A DNA stretch of 44,967 nucleotides, from NCBI GenBank assembly GCA_017619275.1, contig JAFZSR010000109.1, forward strand, positions 1-44,967. Reading direction: 5' to 3'. Below are positions 1 through 8,329 of this stretch, piece after piece. Below the pieces are notes generated by a model. The model was not told the origin of the DNA and ran no database searches. It saw only the letters and a program-made list of their open reading frames with translations. The position numbers were made by a program, and so were the translations under genes. This DNA is from Prevotella sp. Its GTDB lineage: Bacteria > Bacteroidota > Bacteroidia > Bacteroidales > Bacteroidaceae. Numbering within the stretch: position 1 is the stretch's first letter; each line of letters begins with the position of its first letter.

Positions 1-167
1 GACTTTGTGACATTAAGCACCTCCGCTATGCGTGCGCCCCTCCCTACCACATAACTATATATAAATAATATATAATTATTATTAATAATATATAAAATTC
101 AATACCCTCTTTTTCTCCCCACCATATTCAACCTCCTTAATGTCACAAAGTCACATGTCACAAAGTC
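1..167. repeat. Inverted repeat with AT-rich core at window edge
   Basis: Positions 1-17 (GACTTTGTGACATTAAG) are the exact reverse complement of 136-152. A further direct copy of TGTCACAAAGTC follows at 156-167. The centre (about 50-110) is almost pure A/T. The layout, short perfect inverted repeats around an AT-rich core of about 120 bp, resembles a small non-autonomous element or a recombination or phage-type site. The window starts exactly at the repeat, so the true left boundary cannot be seen. No protein-coding content is visible here. Confidence 0.45.
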
Positions 168-179
168 GCATATCTGTGT

Positions 180-263
180 ATGGAGAGCAAGCCCACTGTC
201 GCGTTTCACGACGGTGGTTATGAGACCCGAGCCGGGGCTGCGCAAAGTACTTGCGAAACTTGA
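180..263 (+). other. Short open frame on both strands, status unclear
   Basis: A 27-codon plus-strand frame (ATG at 180, TGA at 261-263) is overlapped by a 39-codon minus-strand frame (ATG at 270, stop at 151-153). Neither has a recognisable domain. The GC-rich composition differs sharply from the AT-rich DNA on both sides, which suggests this stretch is a unit of its own, perhaps part of a mobile element or a non-coding RNA. I cannot choose a strand or a function. Confidence 0.2.
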
Positions 264-278
264 CTAACATAACTATTT

Positions 279-566
279 ATGATGCACACATACAAATGGA
301 TAGATTATAGAACACTTTCGTCTGTTACAAACGAAGATGCCAGTTACTTGTATATAAATGAAGCGGCACGCGAGATGTGAAGTGTTAGCAATGTATGTTC
401 GCAGTATTATCATCAGTTGTTACAATCGCCCAAGAAAGAGACTTTAATTGCAGAAATGCAACAACTAACTAATCCGTTACAAGAGGATACTCGAACCTTT
501 ATGAAAGATCCAGCAGTAGCAGAGTTCCTACAACTGCTAACAAAAACCGATTTTTCAGAAAGTTAA
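279..566 (+). pseudogene. Broken small ORF with internal TGA
   Basis: From ATG 279 a frame runs 95 codons to TAA at 564-566, interrupted once by TGA at 378-380 (codon 34). The half after the stop is fully open and protein-like, rich in Gln, Leu, Thr and Lys with helix-forming character. That supports an ancestral product of about 95 residues truncated by one nonsense mutation rather than random DNA. No family is recognised. The two pieces would be 33 and 61 residues. It could be the remnant of an accessory gene linked to the inverted repeat at the window edge. Confidence 0.35.
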
Positions 567-596
567 CTAGAAAAAAACTATCATCAAGCGCCACTG

Positions 597-667
597 AAAA
601 AAATCTCGTACGAGATTTTTTCAAAAGTCGTTAACTTTTTTCAAAAAGTCGTTACCAAAATTTCGGG
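597..667. repeat. Dispersed 71-bp repeat, copy 1, with palindromic terminator
   Basis: This copy is nearly identical to 21628-21698. Both start with A7-TCTCGTACGAGA-T6, continue with TCAAAAGTCGTT and end CCAAAATTTCGGG. The palindrome at 598-621 (A6, a self-complementary 12-mer, T6) would act as a bidirectional intrinsic terminator in RNA. It lies about 95 bp beyond the uvrA stop on the minus strand, so it probably ends the long housekeeping transcript. The second half repeats an AAGTCGTTA-like motif twice. Confidence 0.6.
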
Positions 668-714
668 AGGTGGCACCTGGCTGAAAAAGGGCGTTTTCAA
701 ACACTGAAACGGGG

Positions 715-3700
715 TTACGATTCGGCAGGTGCTGAGAGGTCTTTGGCGATGGCACGGGCGAGGTATTGACCGGTGATGCTCTCTTTGCACTGGGCCACCT
801 CTTCGGGGGTGCCGGTGCATACCAGTGCCCCACCCTTATCGCCACCTTCGGGTCCGAGGTCGATGATATGGTCGGCCTGGCGAATCACGTCCATGTTGTG
901 CTCGATGATAACAATGGTGTGCCCTCGCTCGATGAGAGCGCTGAGCGATGCCAGCAGCCGCTGGATGTCGTGGAAGTGCAAGCCCGTGGTAGGCTCGTCG
1001 AAGATGAACATGGTGGGTTCCTGCCGTCCCGACGTTCCGTCGCCTACCCGTGGCCTTTCTTGCCCGATGAAATAGGCCAACTTCACACGCTGGTTTTCGC
1101 CACCCGACAGGGTTGATGAGCTTTGCCCCAGCTTGATATAACCCAGCCCTACATCGGAGAGGGTTTTCAACCGCTTCACGATGGTGGCCTCCAGCGAGCC
1201 CTTGGGCAGTTCCGCTCCCTCTTTTAGCTGACGGGGATTGCTGAAGAACTCAATGGCCTCGTCGATGGTCATGTTGAGCACGTCGTCGATGTTTTTCCCC
1301 TGATAGCGCACGTCGAGGATGTCGCGTTTGAAGCGGTGTCCGTGGCATGCCTCGCACTCCAGCACCAGGTCGGCCATGAACTGCATCTCAACGGTGATGG
1401 TGCCGGCGCCCTTGCACTCGTCGCAACGGCCACCGTCGGTGTTGAACGAGAAGTATTGCGAGGTGAAGCCCATCTGTTGTGCCAGGGGCTGCTCGGCAAA
1501 GAGGTCGCGAATGGCATCGTAAGCCTTCACGTAGGTAGCGGGATTAGAGCGGCTGCTCTTGCCTATGGGGTTCTGGTCGACAAACTCCACGCGGCTGATG
1601 GCGTCGATGTCGCCAGCCAGACCGCTGTATTCGCCTGGTGCATCGGCCACCTCGCCCAGATGGCGTATCAAGGCAGGATGGAGAATGCCTTTGATGAGAC
1701 TCGACTTGCCCGAGCCGGATACGCCTGTGACGACGGTGAGCACATTGAGGGGGATGCGCACGTCGATGCCCCGCAGATTGTTCATGCGTGCGCCCTTCAC
1801 CTCAATGTAGTGGTTCCATGGTCGGCGCGAGGTGGGTGTGGGTAGCTTGTCGAGGCCCATGAGATAGCGGAGGGTGTGGGAACGTTGAACGTTGAACGTT
1901 GAATGTTGAACGTTGAACGTTGCGCTCGACCTCTGGTCGCTTGCTACCGAAGGGACGCAAGAACGTTGAACGTTGGGACTCCCTGCATACACGATTTCGC
2001 CGCCCAGTCGACCGGCATCGGGGCCTACGTCGACGAGATAGTCGGCGGCGCGCATCATCTCCTCGTCGTGCTCCACCACCACCACCGTGTTGCCCATGGC
2101 TTGCAGCTCCTTGAGCACATGGATGAGGCGGGCGGTGTCGCGGCTATGCAGCCCAATGCTGGGCTCGTCGAGGATGTAGAGCGACCCCACGAGGCAGCTG
2201 CCCAGCGAGGTGCAGAGGTTGATGCGCTGGCTCTCGCCACCCGACAACGAGCTGGACTGGCGGTTGAGTGTGAGGTAGCCCAGCCCCACATCAAGCAAGA
2301 ACTGCAGTCGGTTGTTGATCTCGATGAGCAGACGCTTGCCCACGCTGGCATCATGCTCGGATAGTTGCAGCTGGGCGAACCACTCGCGAAGCCGAACCAC
2401 GGGCATCTGCACCAGGTCGGTGATGCTACGGCCAGCAATCTTCACGTAGTCGGCCTCAGGCTTCAGGCGTGTGCCGTGGCAGGTGGGACAGGTGGTCTTT
2501 CCGCGATAGCGGCTCAGCATCACGCGATACTGAATCTTGTATTGGTTCTCGCGCACCATCTGGAAGAAATTGTCGATGCACGGCTTTTCCTTCGATTTGC
2601 GGTCGCTGGGCAGCCCGTGCCACAACCAATCTTTCTGCTGCTGGGAAAGGGCATAGTAGGGTTCAAAGATGGGGAAGTCGTCCTTGACGGCATGCTGGAC
2701 AAACCAGTTCTTCCACTCGCCCATCTTCTCGCCATGCCAGGGCTGGACGCAACCATCATAGACGGAGAGCGACGTATTGGGGATGACCAAGTGATCGTCG
2801 ATGCCGATGACCTTGCCGAAGCCTTGACACTCGGGACAGGCTCCTACCGGCGAGTTGAACGAGAAAGTCTGATCGGTAGGCTCCTCGAAGGTGATGCCAT
2901 CGGCTTCGAAACGCGTGGAGAAATCGTAGCAAAGGCCTGCGGGGAGCACCATCAGGCGCAACTGCCCTTGGCCCTCGTAGAAGGCCGTCTCGGCAGAGTC
3001 GACCAGGCGGTCGATGGTTTCTTTTTCGGAGGAGGCGGATAGACGGTCGATGACGAGGTAACAAGCCCCCCCTACGGCCCCCGAGGGGGCTTCAATAGTT
3101 TTGTGGGCGGAGAGGGTGGAGAGATAATCGTCGATACGGACTATCGTAGACTCCTCGGGGGAAGATGGGGTTAATGTGGATTGTTGTACATCTTCCTTTG
3201 GGGCTAATATCCTGCTGTAGCCTTGCAACATGCTGGCCTTGAGTTGCTGCTCAAGGGTGCGCCCTTTGGGCACCACAAGCGGAGCCAGCACCAGGAAACG
3301 GGTGCCGGCCGAGAACTCGAGCATCTTCTGCACCACATCCTCGGTGCTGTGTTTCTTCACCTCCTGTCCGCTGACGGGCGAGAAGGTGTGGCCTATGCGC
3401 GCAAAGAGCAAGCGCAGGTATTCGTAAATCTCGGTGCTGGTGCCTACGGTGCTTCGCGGGTTGCGAGCTATAACCTTTTGTTCGATGGCGATGGCGGGCG
3501 GTATGCCCCGGATGAAGTCGCATTCGGGCTTGTTCATTCGCCCCAGGAACTGGCGTGCATAGCTGCTCAGGCTCTCCACATAGCGGCGTTGTCCCTCGGC
3601 ATAGAGCGTGTCGAAAGCCAGCGACGACTTGCCGCTACCGCTCACGCCCGTGATGACGATGAGCTTGCCGTGGGGCAACTTCACGTCGATATTCTTCAGA

Positions 3701-3744
3701 TTGTTGACGCGGGCACCTTTGACTTCAATATAATTATTCTCCAT
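715..3744 (-). CDS. uvrA: Excinuclease ABC subunit A
   Basis: DNA-damage recognition ATPase of nucleotide excision repair; it dimerises, loads UvrB and acts in the cytoplasm. Two ABC cassettes are visible: Walker A GVSGSGKS near residue 33 and again near 675, signatures LSGGESQR and LSGGENQR, and Walker B ILDEP and IFDEP. Zinc-finger cysteine pairs are CPECQGFG, CPTCHG and CDECKG...CEACHG. I chose the ATG at 3744 (MENNYIEVKGARVNN) because it fits the family N-terminus; an in-frame ATG 12 codons upstream overlaps the preceding gene. At 1009 residues it is longer than the usual 940 or so. Two extra segments come from repeats: about residues 214-227 in the UvrB-binding region (GC-rich palindrome) and about 590-622 in the linker between the ATPase halves (AACGTTG heptamers). 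A further extra stretch of about 10 residues precedes the last Walker B. It is the last gene of the minus-strand cluster, 11 bp after the GNAT gene. Confidence 0.97.
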   Translation of the reverse strand: MENNYIEVKGARVNNLKNIDVKLPHGKLIVITGVSGSGKSSLAFDTLYAEGQRRYVESLSSYARQFLGRMNKPECDFIRGIPPAIAIEQKVIARNPRSTVGTSTEIYEYLRLLFARIGHTFSPVSGQEVKKHSTEDVVQKMLEFSAGTRFLVLAPLVVPKGRTLEQQLKASMLQGYSRILAPKEDVQQSTLTPSSPEESTIVRIDDYLSTLSAHKTIEAPSGAVGGACYLVIDRLSASSEKETIDRLVDSAETAFYEGQGQLRLMVLPAGLCYDFSTRFEADGITFEEPTDQTFSFNSPVGACPECQGFGKVIGIDDHLVIPNTSLSVYDGCVQPWHGEKMGEWKNWFVQHAVKDDFPIFEPYYALSQQQKDWLWHGLPSDRKSKEKPCIDNFFQMVRENQYKIQYRVMLSRYRGKTTCPTCHGTRLKPEADYVKIAGRSITDLVQMPVVRLREWFAQLQLSEHDASVGKRLLIEINNRLQFLLDVGLGYLTLNRQSSSLSGGESQRINLCTSLGSCLVGSLYILDEPSIGLHSRDTARLIHVLKELQAMGNTVVVVEHDEEMMRAADYLVDVGPDAGRLGGEIVYAGSPNVQRSCVPSVASDQRSSATFNVQHSTFNVQRSHTLRYLMGLDKLPTPTSRRPWNHYIEVKGARMNNLRGIDVRIPLNVLTVVTGVSGSGKSSLIKGILHPALIRHLGEVADAPGEYSGLAGDIDAISRVEFVDQNPIGKSSRSNPATYVKAYDAIRDLFAEQPLAQQMGFTSQYFSFNTDGGRCDECKGAGTITVEMQFMADLVLECEACHGHRFKRDILDVRYQGKNIDDVLNMTIDEAIEFFSNPRQLKEGAELPKGSLEATIVKRLKTLSDVGLGYIKLGQSSSTLSGGENQRVKLAYFIGQERPRVGDGTSGRQEPTMFIFDEPTTGLHFHDIQRLLASLSALIERGHTIVIIEHNMDVIRQADHIIDLGPEGGDKGGALVCTGTPEEVAQCKESITGQYLARAIAKDLSAPAES
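1881..1975. repeat. AACGTTG heptamer array inside uvrA
   Basis: Six tandem units of AACGTTG (one is AATGTTG) lie at 1881-1922. About 40 bp follow with potential hairpins (CGACC-TCT-GGTCG, and CTTGC/GCAAG), then two more units at 1962-1975. The block is translated in uvrA as a repetitive FNVQ(H/R)ST peptide in the inter-domain linker. The same heptamer on the opposite strand is found in the CotH gene at 27852-27885, and a single unit sits just upstream of the uvrA start (near 3746). Confidence 0.85.
3063..3103. repeat. GC-rich palindromic box inside uvrA
   Basis: A 41-bp copy starts AAGCCCCCCCTACGGC, continues CCCCGAGGGGGCTT and ends AATAGTTTTG. It is almost identical to 40864-40904 in the beta-galactosidase gene. 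The inverted arms AAGCCCCC and GGGGGCTT can form a hairpin. It is translated as TIEAPSGAVGGA in both proteins, so it is read in the same frame and orientation in two unrelated genes. Confidence 0.8.
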
Positions 3745-3755
3745 TGAACGTTGTG

Positions 3756-4277
3756 TTATAGCTCTTTTTGCATGAGGCAAGCATCTTCGTAGTTTCTTCC
3801 ATTATAAAGCCAGTGCTTCAACATGCCCGATTCCACATAACCCATGGCCGAAAACAATTGGCGGGCGGGCGTGTTGCCCTCTGCGATGATGGCATAGAGC
3901 TGGTGCATGTGCAACACATTGTGGGCATAGCGATGCAACTCTCCGAGGGCGGCGAGGGCAAAGTGTTGCCGTCGGGCTGGTTTTTCTACCACGATGCCCA
4001 CCTCGGCGCGCGAGTGTTGTGGGTCGAAGTTCACCAAGTCCACGATGCCCACCGTGCGATGCGCCTCGTCGTCGATCATCATCCTCACCTGCTTGTCGGC
4101 GTAGATGTCGCCCGTGGAGGTGGCGATAAAGCCTTGGAGGGCAAAGCGCGAATAAGGCACGTTGGTGGCCCCCACATCCCACAACGAAGAGTCGTTCTCT
4201 ATGCGATAGAGAAAGTCGAGGTCCTCGGGCTCCATGGCGCGAAGGATGATATTGGGAACCGCCATGCTGTCTGTCAT
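3756..4277 (-). CDS. GNAT-family N-acetyltransferase
   Basis: Probable acetyl-CoA-dependent N-acetyltransferase of the SpeG/RimJ-like GNAT type, 173 residues, cytoplasmic. The N-terminus has the typical NIILRAMEPEDLDFLYRIEN pattern. The middle has the conserved VGIVDLVNFDPQHSRAEVGI strand region, and the acetyl-CoA-binding segment continues through ALGELHRYAHNVLHMHQLYA and GNTPARQLFSAMGY. The start at 4277 overlaps the stop of the upstream glycosyltransferase gene (ATGA, 4274-4277), which indicates translational coupling. A methionine at 4265 is an alternative start. The substrate (polyamine, ribosomal protein N-terminus or other) cannot be told from sequence. Confidence 0.88.
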   Translation of the reverse strand: MTDSMAVPNIILRAMEPEDLDFLYRIENDSSLWDVGATNVPYSRFALQGFIATSTGDIYADKQVRMMIDDEAHRTVGIVDLVNFDPQHSRAEVGIVVEKPARRQHFALAALGELHRYAHNVLHMHQLYAIIAEGNTPARQLFSAMGYVESGMLKHWLYNGRNYEDACLMQKEL

Positions 4278-5422
4278 TTGATGATGTTGTGCTGGGTGAT
4301 GATGGTTTTGGAGGTCGAGGTGTAAGTGCCAATCTTCATCTTGGCCGAACTGGGCATTGACGCCGCATGGTTGATAACCTGGGCAAAGGAGATGGAGTCG
4401 GTGTCGTAGACGACATACGACTCGGGCTGAAGCTGGTCGGCGATGGCATCCAATTGGGAACCATCGACGAAGCTGGCCTCCAGTCCCTTGCGCATGGCCA
4501 GCTGGCGGCACTCGGCGAGCATGGTGGGCGACCCCACAAAGCAATAGCGTTCGTCGGCATACCACCTGTCGAGACCCAGCATCTGACGCACCCGCCAGTA
4601 GAGCGTGTGCATCAGCGCAATGAAGGCCCGGAAATAGATGGCAAACGTGATGGGCAGGGTGACGAGGAACGACAGATGGCCATAATGCTTGCGGAAGAAG
4701 ATGAGCATGGCCTGATAGAACACGTGCACATAGCCATAGCTCGACTTGCTGGTCGATTCGCCCTTGTAGTGCACGATGTCAGCCGGCACATACCAATTCT
4801 CATAGTCACCCTTCAAGATGCGATAGCTGAGGTCGATGTCTTCACCATACATGAAGAAGTCGGCATCGAGCAGACCCACCTTGTCGAGTGTTTCTCGACG
4901 CAACATGCAGAAGGCTCCACTCATCACATCGATGCGCCCAGGCTCGTCCCACGACAGGTCGCTCAGGTAATAGCGGCGTGAGAAGCCCATCATCTTTAGG
5001 AGCGACACCCACGGCGTGGGCAAGCCACGGCGCGATTCGGGAGCCAGCGTGCCGTCGGCATTGTGCATCCTCACCCCCACTCCACCAGCCTTTGGATGCT
5101 GGTCCATGAAGTCGAGCACCTGCTTCAGGGCGTCTTCGGCCACAAACGTGTCGGGGTTGAGCAACAATACATATTCGCTCTGGGACTGGCGGATGGCCAG
5201 ATTATTTGCCCGCGAGAAGCCCAGGTTGTTCTGGCTCTCGATGAGATGGACGGCCTCGCCAAACCTTTCGTGGATAAAGCTCACGGTATCGTCGGAAGAA
5301 GCATTGTCGACCACGTAGATTTCGTAGTCGATGCCCTGGGCAGCACGTTGTGCACTGACAATGCACTGCTCCAGATAGTGGCGCACGTTATAGCTGACTA
5401 TGACTATCGTTAGCTTCTTCAT
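4274..5422 (-). CDS. Family 2 glycosyltransferase
   Basis: Inverting sugar transferase, GT-A fold, 382 residues, probably acting on cell-envelope glycans. The N-terminal GT2 signature is LTIVIVSYNVRHYLEQCI, followed by VVDNASSDDT (nucleotide-sugar site) and LLLNPDT (metal-binding DXD equivalent). Later come the acceptor-side GAFCMLRRETLDKVGLLD and FFMYGEDIDLSYR, typical of rhamnosyltransferase-like WbbL relatives. A hydrophobic stretch near residues 245-265 may be a membrane anchor. The last 100 residues form an extra C-terminal domain I do not recognise. It overlaps the upstream membrane-protein gene by 35 bp and the downstream GNAT gene by 4 bp, so the three are probably co-translated. Confidence 0.92.
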   Translation of the reverse strand: MKKLTIVIVSYNVRHYLEQCIVSAQRAAQGIDYEIYVVDNASSDDTVSFIHERFGEAVHLIESQNNLGFSRANNLAIRQSQSEYVLLLNPDTFVAEDALKQVLDFMDQHPKAGGVGVRMHNADGTLAPESRRGLPTPWVSLLKMMGFSRRYYLSDLSWDEPGRIDVMSGAFCMLRRETLDKVGLLDADFFMYGEDIDLSYRILKGDYENWYVPADIVHYKGESTSKSSYGYVHVFYQAMLIFFRKHYGHLSFLVTLPITFAIYFRAFIALMHTLYWRVRQMLGLDRWYADERYCFVGSPTMLAECRQLAMRKGLEASFVDGSQLDAIADQLQPESYVVYDTDSISFAQVINHAASMPSSAKMKIGTYTSTSKTIITQHNIIK

Positions 5423-5894
5423 CGGGGGTTTCGGTGATGTTTTCGTCGGCTGGTTTCTCTTCGCTCACCTCGGCCATGCAACGCTCTTTCGTGGGCACCA
5501 CGAAAGGCATGCACAACAATGCCACCACGGCCAGATAGCCATAGGTGGCCTCGAAGCCGAAGGCAAAATAGAGGAAGGTGTTGACAACAAGGAGCAGCCC
5601 CATGACCACCAGCCTGATGCTTCCCCAACGCAACAGGGCGGGTGCCTTGCGGGTAAGGAGGTCGGCATTGATGGCTTTGAACCGGAACAAGCGTAAGGAG
5701 AGGGGCAACAAGCCAATGGTGAGCAGAATCATCAAGGTGGACCAGACGAAACGCTGCTGACGGCTGGCATCCGCGAGGAAGCACATGTCGACCTTGGCAA
5801 ACTCTCCGCAAACGTAGAGGGCGGCAGCCACCAGCAGAATGGCGATGAAGAGCACCATCAACCGGCGCTGGGTTTTTATCATTGACGTATCCAT
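5388..5894 (-). CDS. Four-helix integral membrane protein, unknown function
   Basis: A 168-residue protein with about four predicted transmembrane helices: LMVLFIAILLVAAALYV, LMILLTIGLLPLSL, LVVMGLLLVVNTFLYFAF and YLAVVALLCMPFVV. A charged, acidic cytoplasmic tail of about 35 residues follows. No catalytic motif or named family is recognised. It sits between recR (19 bp upstream) and the GT2 gene (35-bp overlap), so a role in envelope glycan assembly is possible by context only. Methionines at codons 1 and 5 are both plausible starts. Confidence 0.75.
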   Translation of the reverse strand: MDTSMIKTQRRLMVLFIAILLVAAALYVCGEFAKVDMCFLADASRQQRFVWSTLMILLTIGLLPLSLRLFRFKAINADLLTRKAPALLRWGSIRLVVMGLLLVVNTFLYFAFGFEATYGYLAVVALLCMPFVVPTKERCMAEVSEEKPADENITETPDEEANDSHSQL

Positions 5895-5913
5895 TTTTAT
5901 GCTTTTTTCCTAT

Positions 5914-6525
5914 TTATCCGACGAAGGGCGTGCGGTTCAGGATGGAACGGCCCAGCGTCACCTCGTCGGTATACTCCAGTTCATTGCCCACGGCGATGCC
6001 TCGTGCGATGGCGCTGACATCTATGCCCAAAGGCTCCAGCTTGCGGAAGATGAAGAAGTTGGTGGTGTCGCCCTCCATCGTGGAGCTCAACGCCAAGATC
6101 ACCTCACGAATGTTGCCCTGCTTCACGCGCTCCACCAGCGAGTCGATTTGCAAGTCGGCGGGGCCGATGCCATCCATGGGCGAGATGAGTCCTCCCAGCA
6201 CATGATAGAGGCCGTGGAACTGTTGGGTGTTCTCGATGGCCATCACATCCTGAATGTTTTCCACCACACAGATGATGGAGGCATCGCGCCGATGGTCGCT
6301 ACAGATGGGGCACACCTCTTCGTCGCTGATGTTATGGCACGAGCTACAATACTTCACATTGTGCCGCATGGTGGCAATGGCCTCGGCAAAGCGATCCACG
6401 TCGACAACGGGCTGGCGCAACATGTGAAGCACCAAACGCAAGGCGGTCTTGCGCCCGATGCCCGGCAACGTGGCAAATTCTTGCACGGCACGCTCCAGCA
6501 GTTGTGAGGGGTATTGTTGATTCAC
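5914..6525 (-). CDS. recR: Recombination protein RecR
   Basis: Recombination mediator that works with RecO (and RecF) to load RecA on gapped DNA. All expected parts are present in 203 residues: helix-hairpin-helix LPGIGRKTA at 20-28, a zinc finger with Cys 60, 63, 72 and 75, and a Toprim domain starting [15 protein letters not shown] and continuing [16 protein letters not shown]. The C-terminal Walker-like segment follows. Length is normal for the family. It sits 10 bp after the ABC-F gene. Confidence 0.98.
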   Translation of the reverse strand: MNQQYPSQLLERAVQEFATLPGIGRKTALRLVLHMLRQPVVDVDRFAEAIATMRHNVKYCSSCHNISDEEVCPICSDHRRDASIICVVENIQDVMAIENTQQFHGLYHVLGGLISPMDGIGPADLQIDSLVERVKQGNIREVILALSSTMEGDTTNFFIFRKLEPLGIDVSAIARGIAVGNELEYTDEVTLGRSILNRTPFVG

Positions 6526-6535
6526 GTTCTATTCT

Positions 6536-8320
6536 TCATTTTTCAATTTCCGACAACTCCAGCCATCGCATGGATTTCTCGTCGAGCTCGTCGGTGAGCA
6601 ACGGTAGGCGTTTGCTCATCTTTGTGATGTCGTCGACCGAAAGCGAGCCAGAGCTTAGCGCCTCTTCTATCTGCTTCTTCTCGGCTTCCAGCGCCTCGAT
6701 GTCCTTCTCCAATTGTTCAAATTCGCGCTTTTCCTTGAACGTCATGCGCCTACGGGATGAGGATGAGGGCTCCCTTGGGGCCTCCGGCTTTTTGGTCTCT
6801 TTCGCTTCCTTCTGCTCGCGGGGTTTCAGCGACAACCATTCACGGTATTGCGTGTAGTTGCCAGGGAAATCCTTTATCGTGCCTTGACCTTTGAACACCA
6901 GCAGGTGGTCGACCACCTTGTCGGTGAAATAACGGTCGTGGCTCACCACGATGACGCACCCGGGGAAGTCCTGAAGATATTCCTCCAGAATTTGCAATGT
7001 TACGATATCGAGGTCGTTGGTAGGCTCGTCGAGGACGAGGAAGTTGGGATTGCGCATGAGCACGATGCAGAGGTAGAGCTTCCGGCGCTCGCCTCCGCTC
7101 AGCTTATACACGTAGCTATGTTGCTGGTCGTTGCTGAAGAGGAAATGCTGCAAGAGTTGGCTGGCCGAGAGATGGCGCCCTTGTCCCAAATCGACGTATT
7201 CAGCAATGTCGCGCACCACATCGATCACCTTTTGTTGCTCGTCGAACTTCAGGCCTTCTTGCGAGAAATAGCCGAAGCGCACGGTGTCGCCGATGACGAT
7301 ACGTCCGCTATCGGGTTGCATTTGGCCCAACAACATCTTGAGGAAGGTGGTCTTCCCTGTGCCATTGCTGCCCACGATGCCCATCTTCTCGAAGCGGGAG
7401 AAATTGTAGTAGAAATCGCGCATGATGACCACATCGTCGGCAAATTGCTTCGAGATATACTGGCACTCAAAGATTTTCGACCCGATGTAGACGTTGCTGG
7501 CCTTGAGGCGGATGGCTCTTTCCTCCACGCGGGCCTTGGCGGTCTTCTCCAGTTCGTAGAAGGCATCCTCGCGGGCACGGGCCTTATGGCCACGGGCCTG
7601 GGGCATGCGGCGCATCCACTCCAACTCGGTGCGATAGAGGTTATTGGCACGGGCAATCTCGGCGCGTCGGTTGTCGATGCGCTCCTGGCGTTTCTCTAAA
7701 TAGTAGGAATAATTGCCTCGATAGGTGTAGATGGTGTGGTCATCGAGTTCGAGGATGAGATTGCACACCCGGTCGAGGAAATAGCGGTCGTGGGTGACCA
7801 TGAGGAGCGTCTTGTTGCCCCGCGAGAGGAAACCTTCGAGCCATTCAATCATCTCCAAGTCGAGATGGTTGGTAGGCTCGTCGAGGATGAGCAGGTCGGG
7901 CTCCAGGATGAGCACATTGGCCAGTGCCACGCGCTTCTGCTGGCCACCACTCAGTTGCCCCATGGGCTGATTCAGATTGCGAATCTTCAGCTGGGTCAGG
8001 ATTTGCTTGGCCTTCAACACACGCTCGGGGTCCCCCTGGTGGTTGAAGCAAGCGTCGAGGACGCTCTCTTCGGGGTCGAAGGTGGGCGATTGCTCCAGAA
8101 ACCCCACTTTCAGGTCGCGCTTGAAGATGATGGAACCATCGTCATACCCCTCCTTGCCCGTCAAGATGGATAGCAGGGTCGACTTACCCGTGCCGTTCTT
8201 GGCTATCAGCCCCACCTTCTGCCCTTCGGCGATGGAGAAGCTGATATGCTCGAACAGCACCAACGCCCCGAACGATTTCGTCAGGTTTTGAACGTCGAGG
8301 TATGGGATTTCCTTGGCCAT
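6536..8320 (-). CDS. ABC-F family ATPase (Uup-like)
   Basis: Soluble duplicated ABC ATPase of 594 residues without membrane segments, of the ABC-F class that acts on ribosomes or, for Uup, in genome stability. Walker A motifs are AKNGTGKS and GSNGTGKT, signatures LSGGQQKR and LSGGERRK, and Walker B LLILDEPTNHLD and FLVLDEPTNDLD. The linker between cassettes is long and charged. The C-terminal 80 residues form a Lys/Glu-rich coiled coil (starting near RRMTFKEKREFEQLEKDIEA), as in the Uup C-terminal DNA-binding domain. A true antibiotic-resistance function is unlikely given this coiled coil and the housekeeping context. Confidence 0.95.
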   Translation of the reverse strand: MAKEIPYLDVQNLTKSFGALVLFEHISFSIAEGQKVGLIAKNGTGKSTLLSILTGKEGYDDGSIIFKRDLKVGFLEQSPTFDPEESVLDACFNHQGDPERVLKAKQILTQLKIRNLNQPMGQLSGGQQKRVALANVLILEPDLLILDEPTNHLDLEMIEWLEGFLSRGNKTLLMVTHDRYFLDRVCNLILELDDHTIYTYRGNYSYYLEKRQERIDNRRAEIARANNLYRTELEWMRRMPQARGHKARAREDAFYELEKTAKARVEERAIRLKASNVYIGSKIFECQYISKQFADDVVIMRDFYYNFSRFEKMGIVGSNGTGKTTFLKMLLGQMQPDSGRIVIGDTVRFGYFSQEGLKFDEQQKVIDVVRDIAEYVDLGQGRHLSASQLLQHFLFSNDQQHSYVYKLSGGERRKLYLCIVLMRNPNFLVLDEPTNDLDIVTLQILEEYLQDFPGCVIVVSHDRYFTDKVVDHLLVFKGQGTIKDFPGNYTQYREWLSLKPREQKEAKETKKPEAPREPSSSSRRRMTFKEKREFEQLEKDIEALEAEKKQIEEALSSGSLSVDDITKMSKRLPLLTDELDEKSMRWLELSEIEK

Positions 8321-8329
8321 TATGTGTGC

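Noticed and set aside
378-380. Internal TGA as a recoded codon
   Set aside because: No selenocysteine-type hairpin or suppressor tRNA is visible, and all other genes use TGA as a normal stop; a nonsense mutation is simpler.
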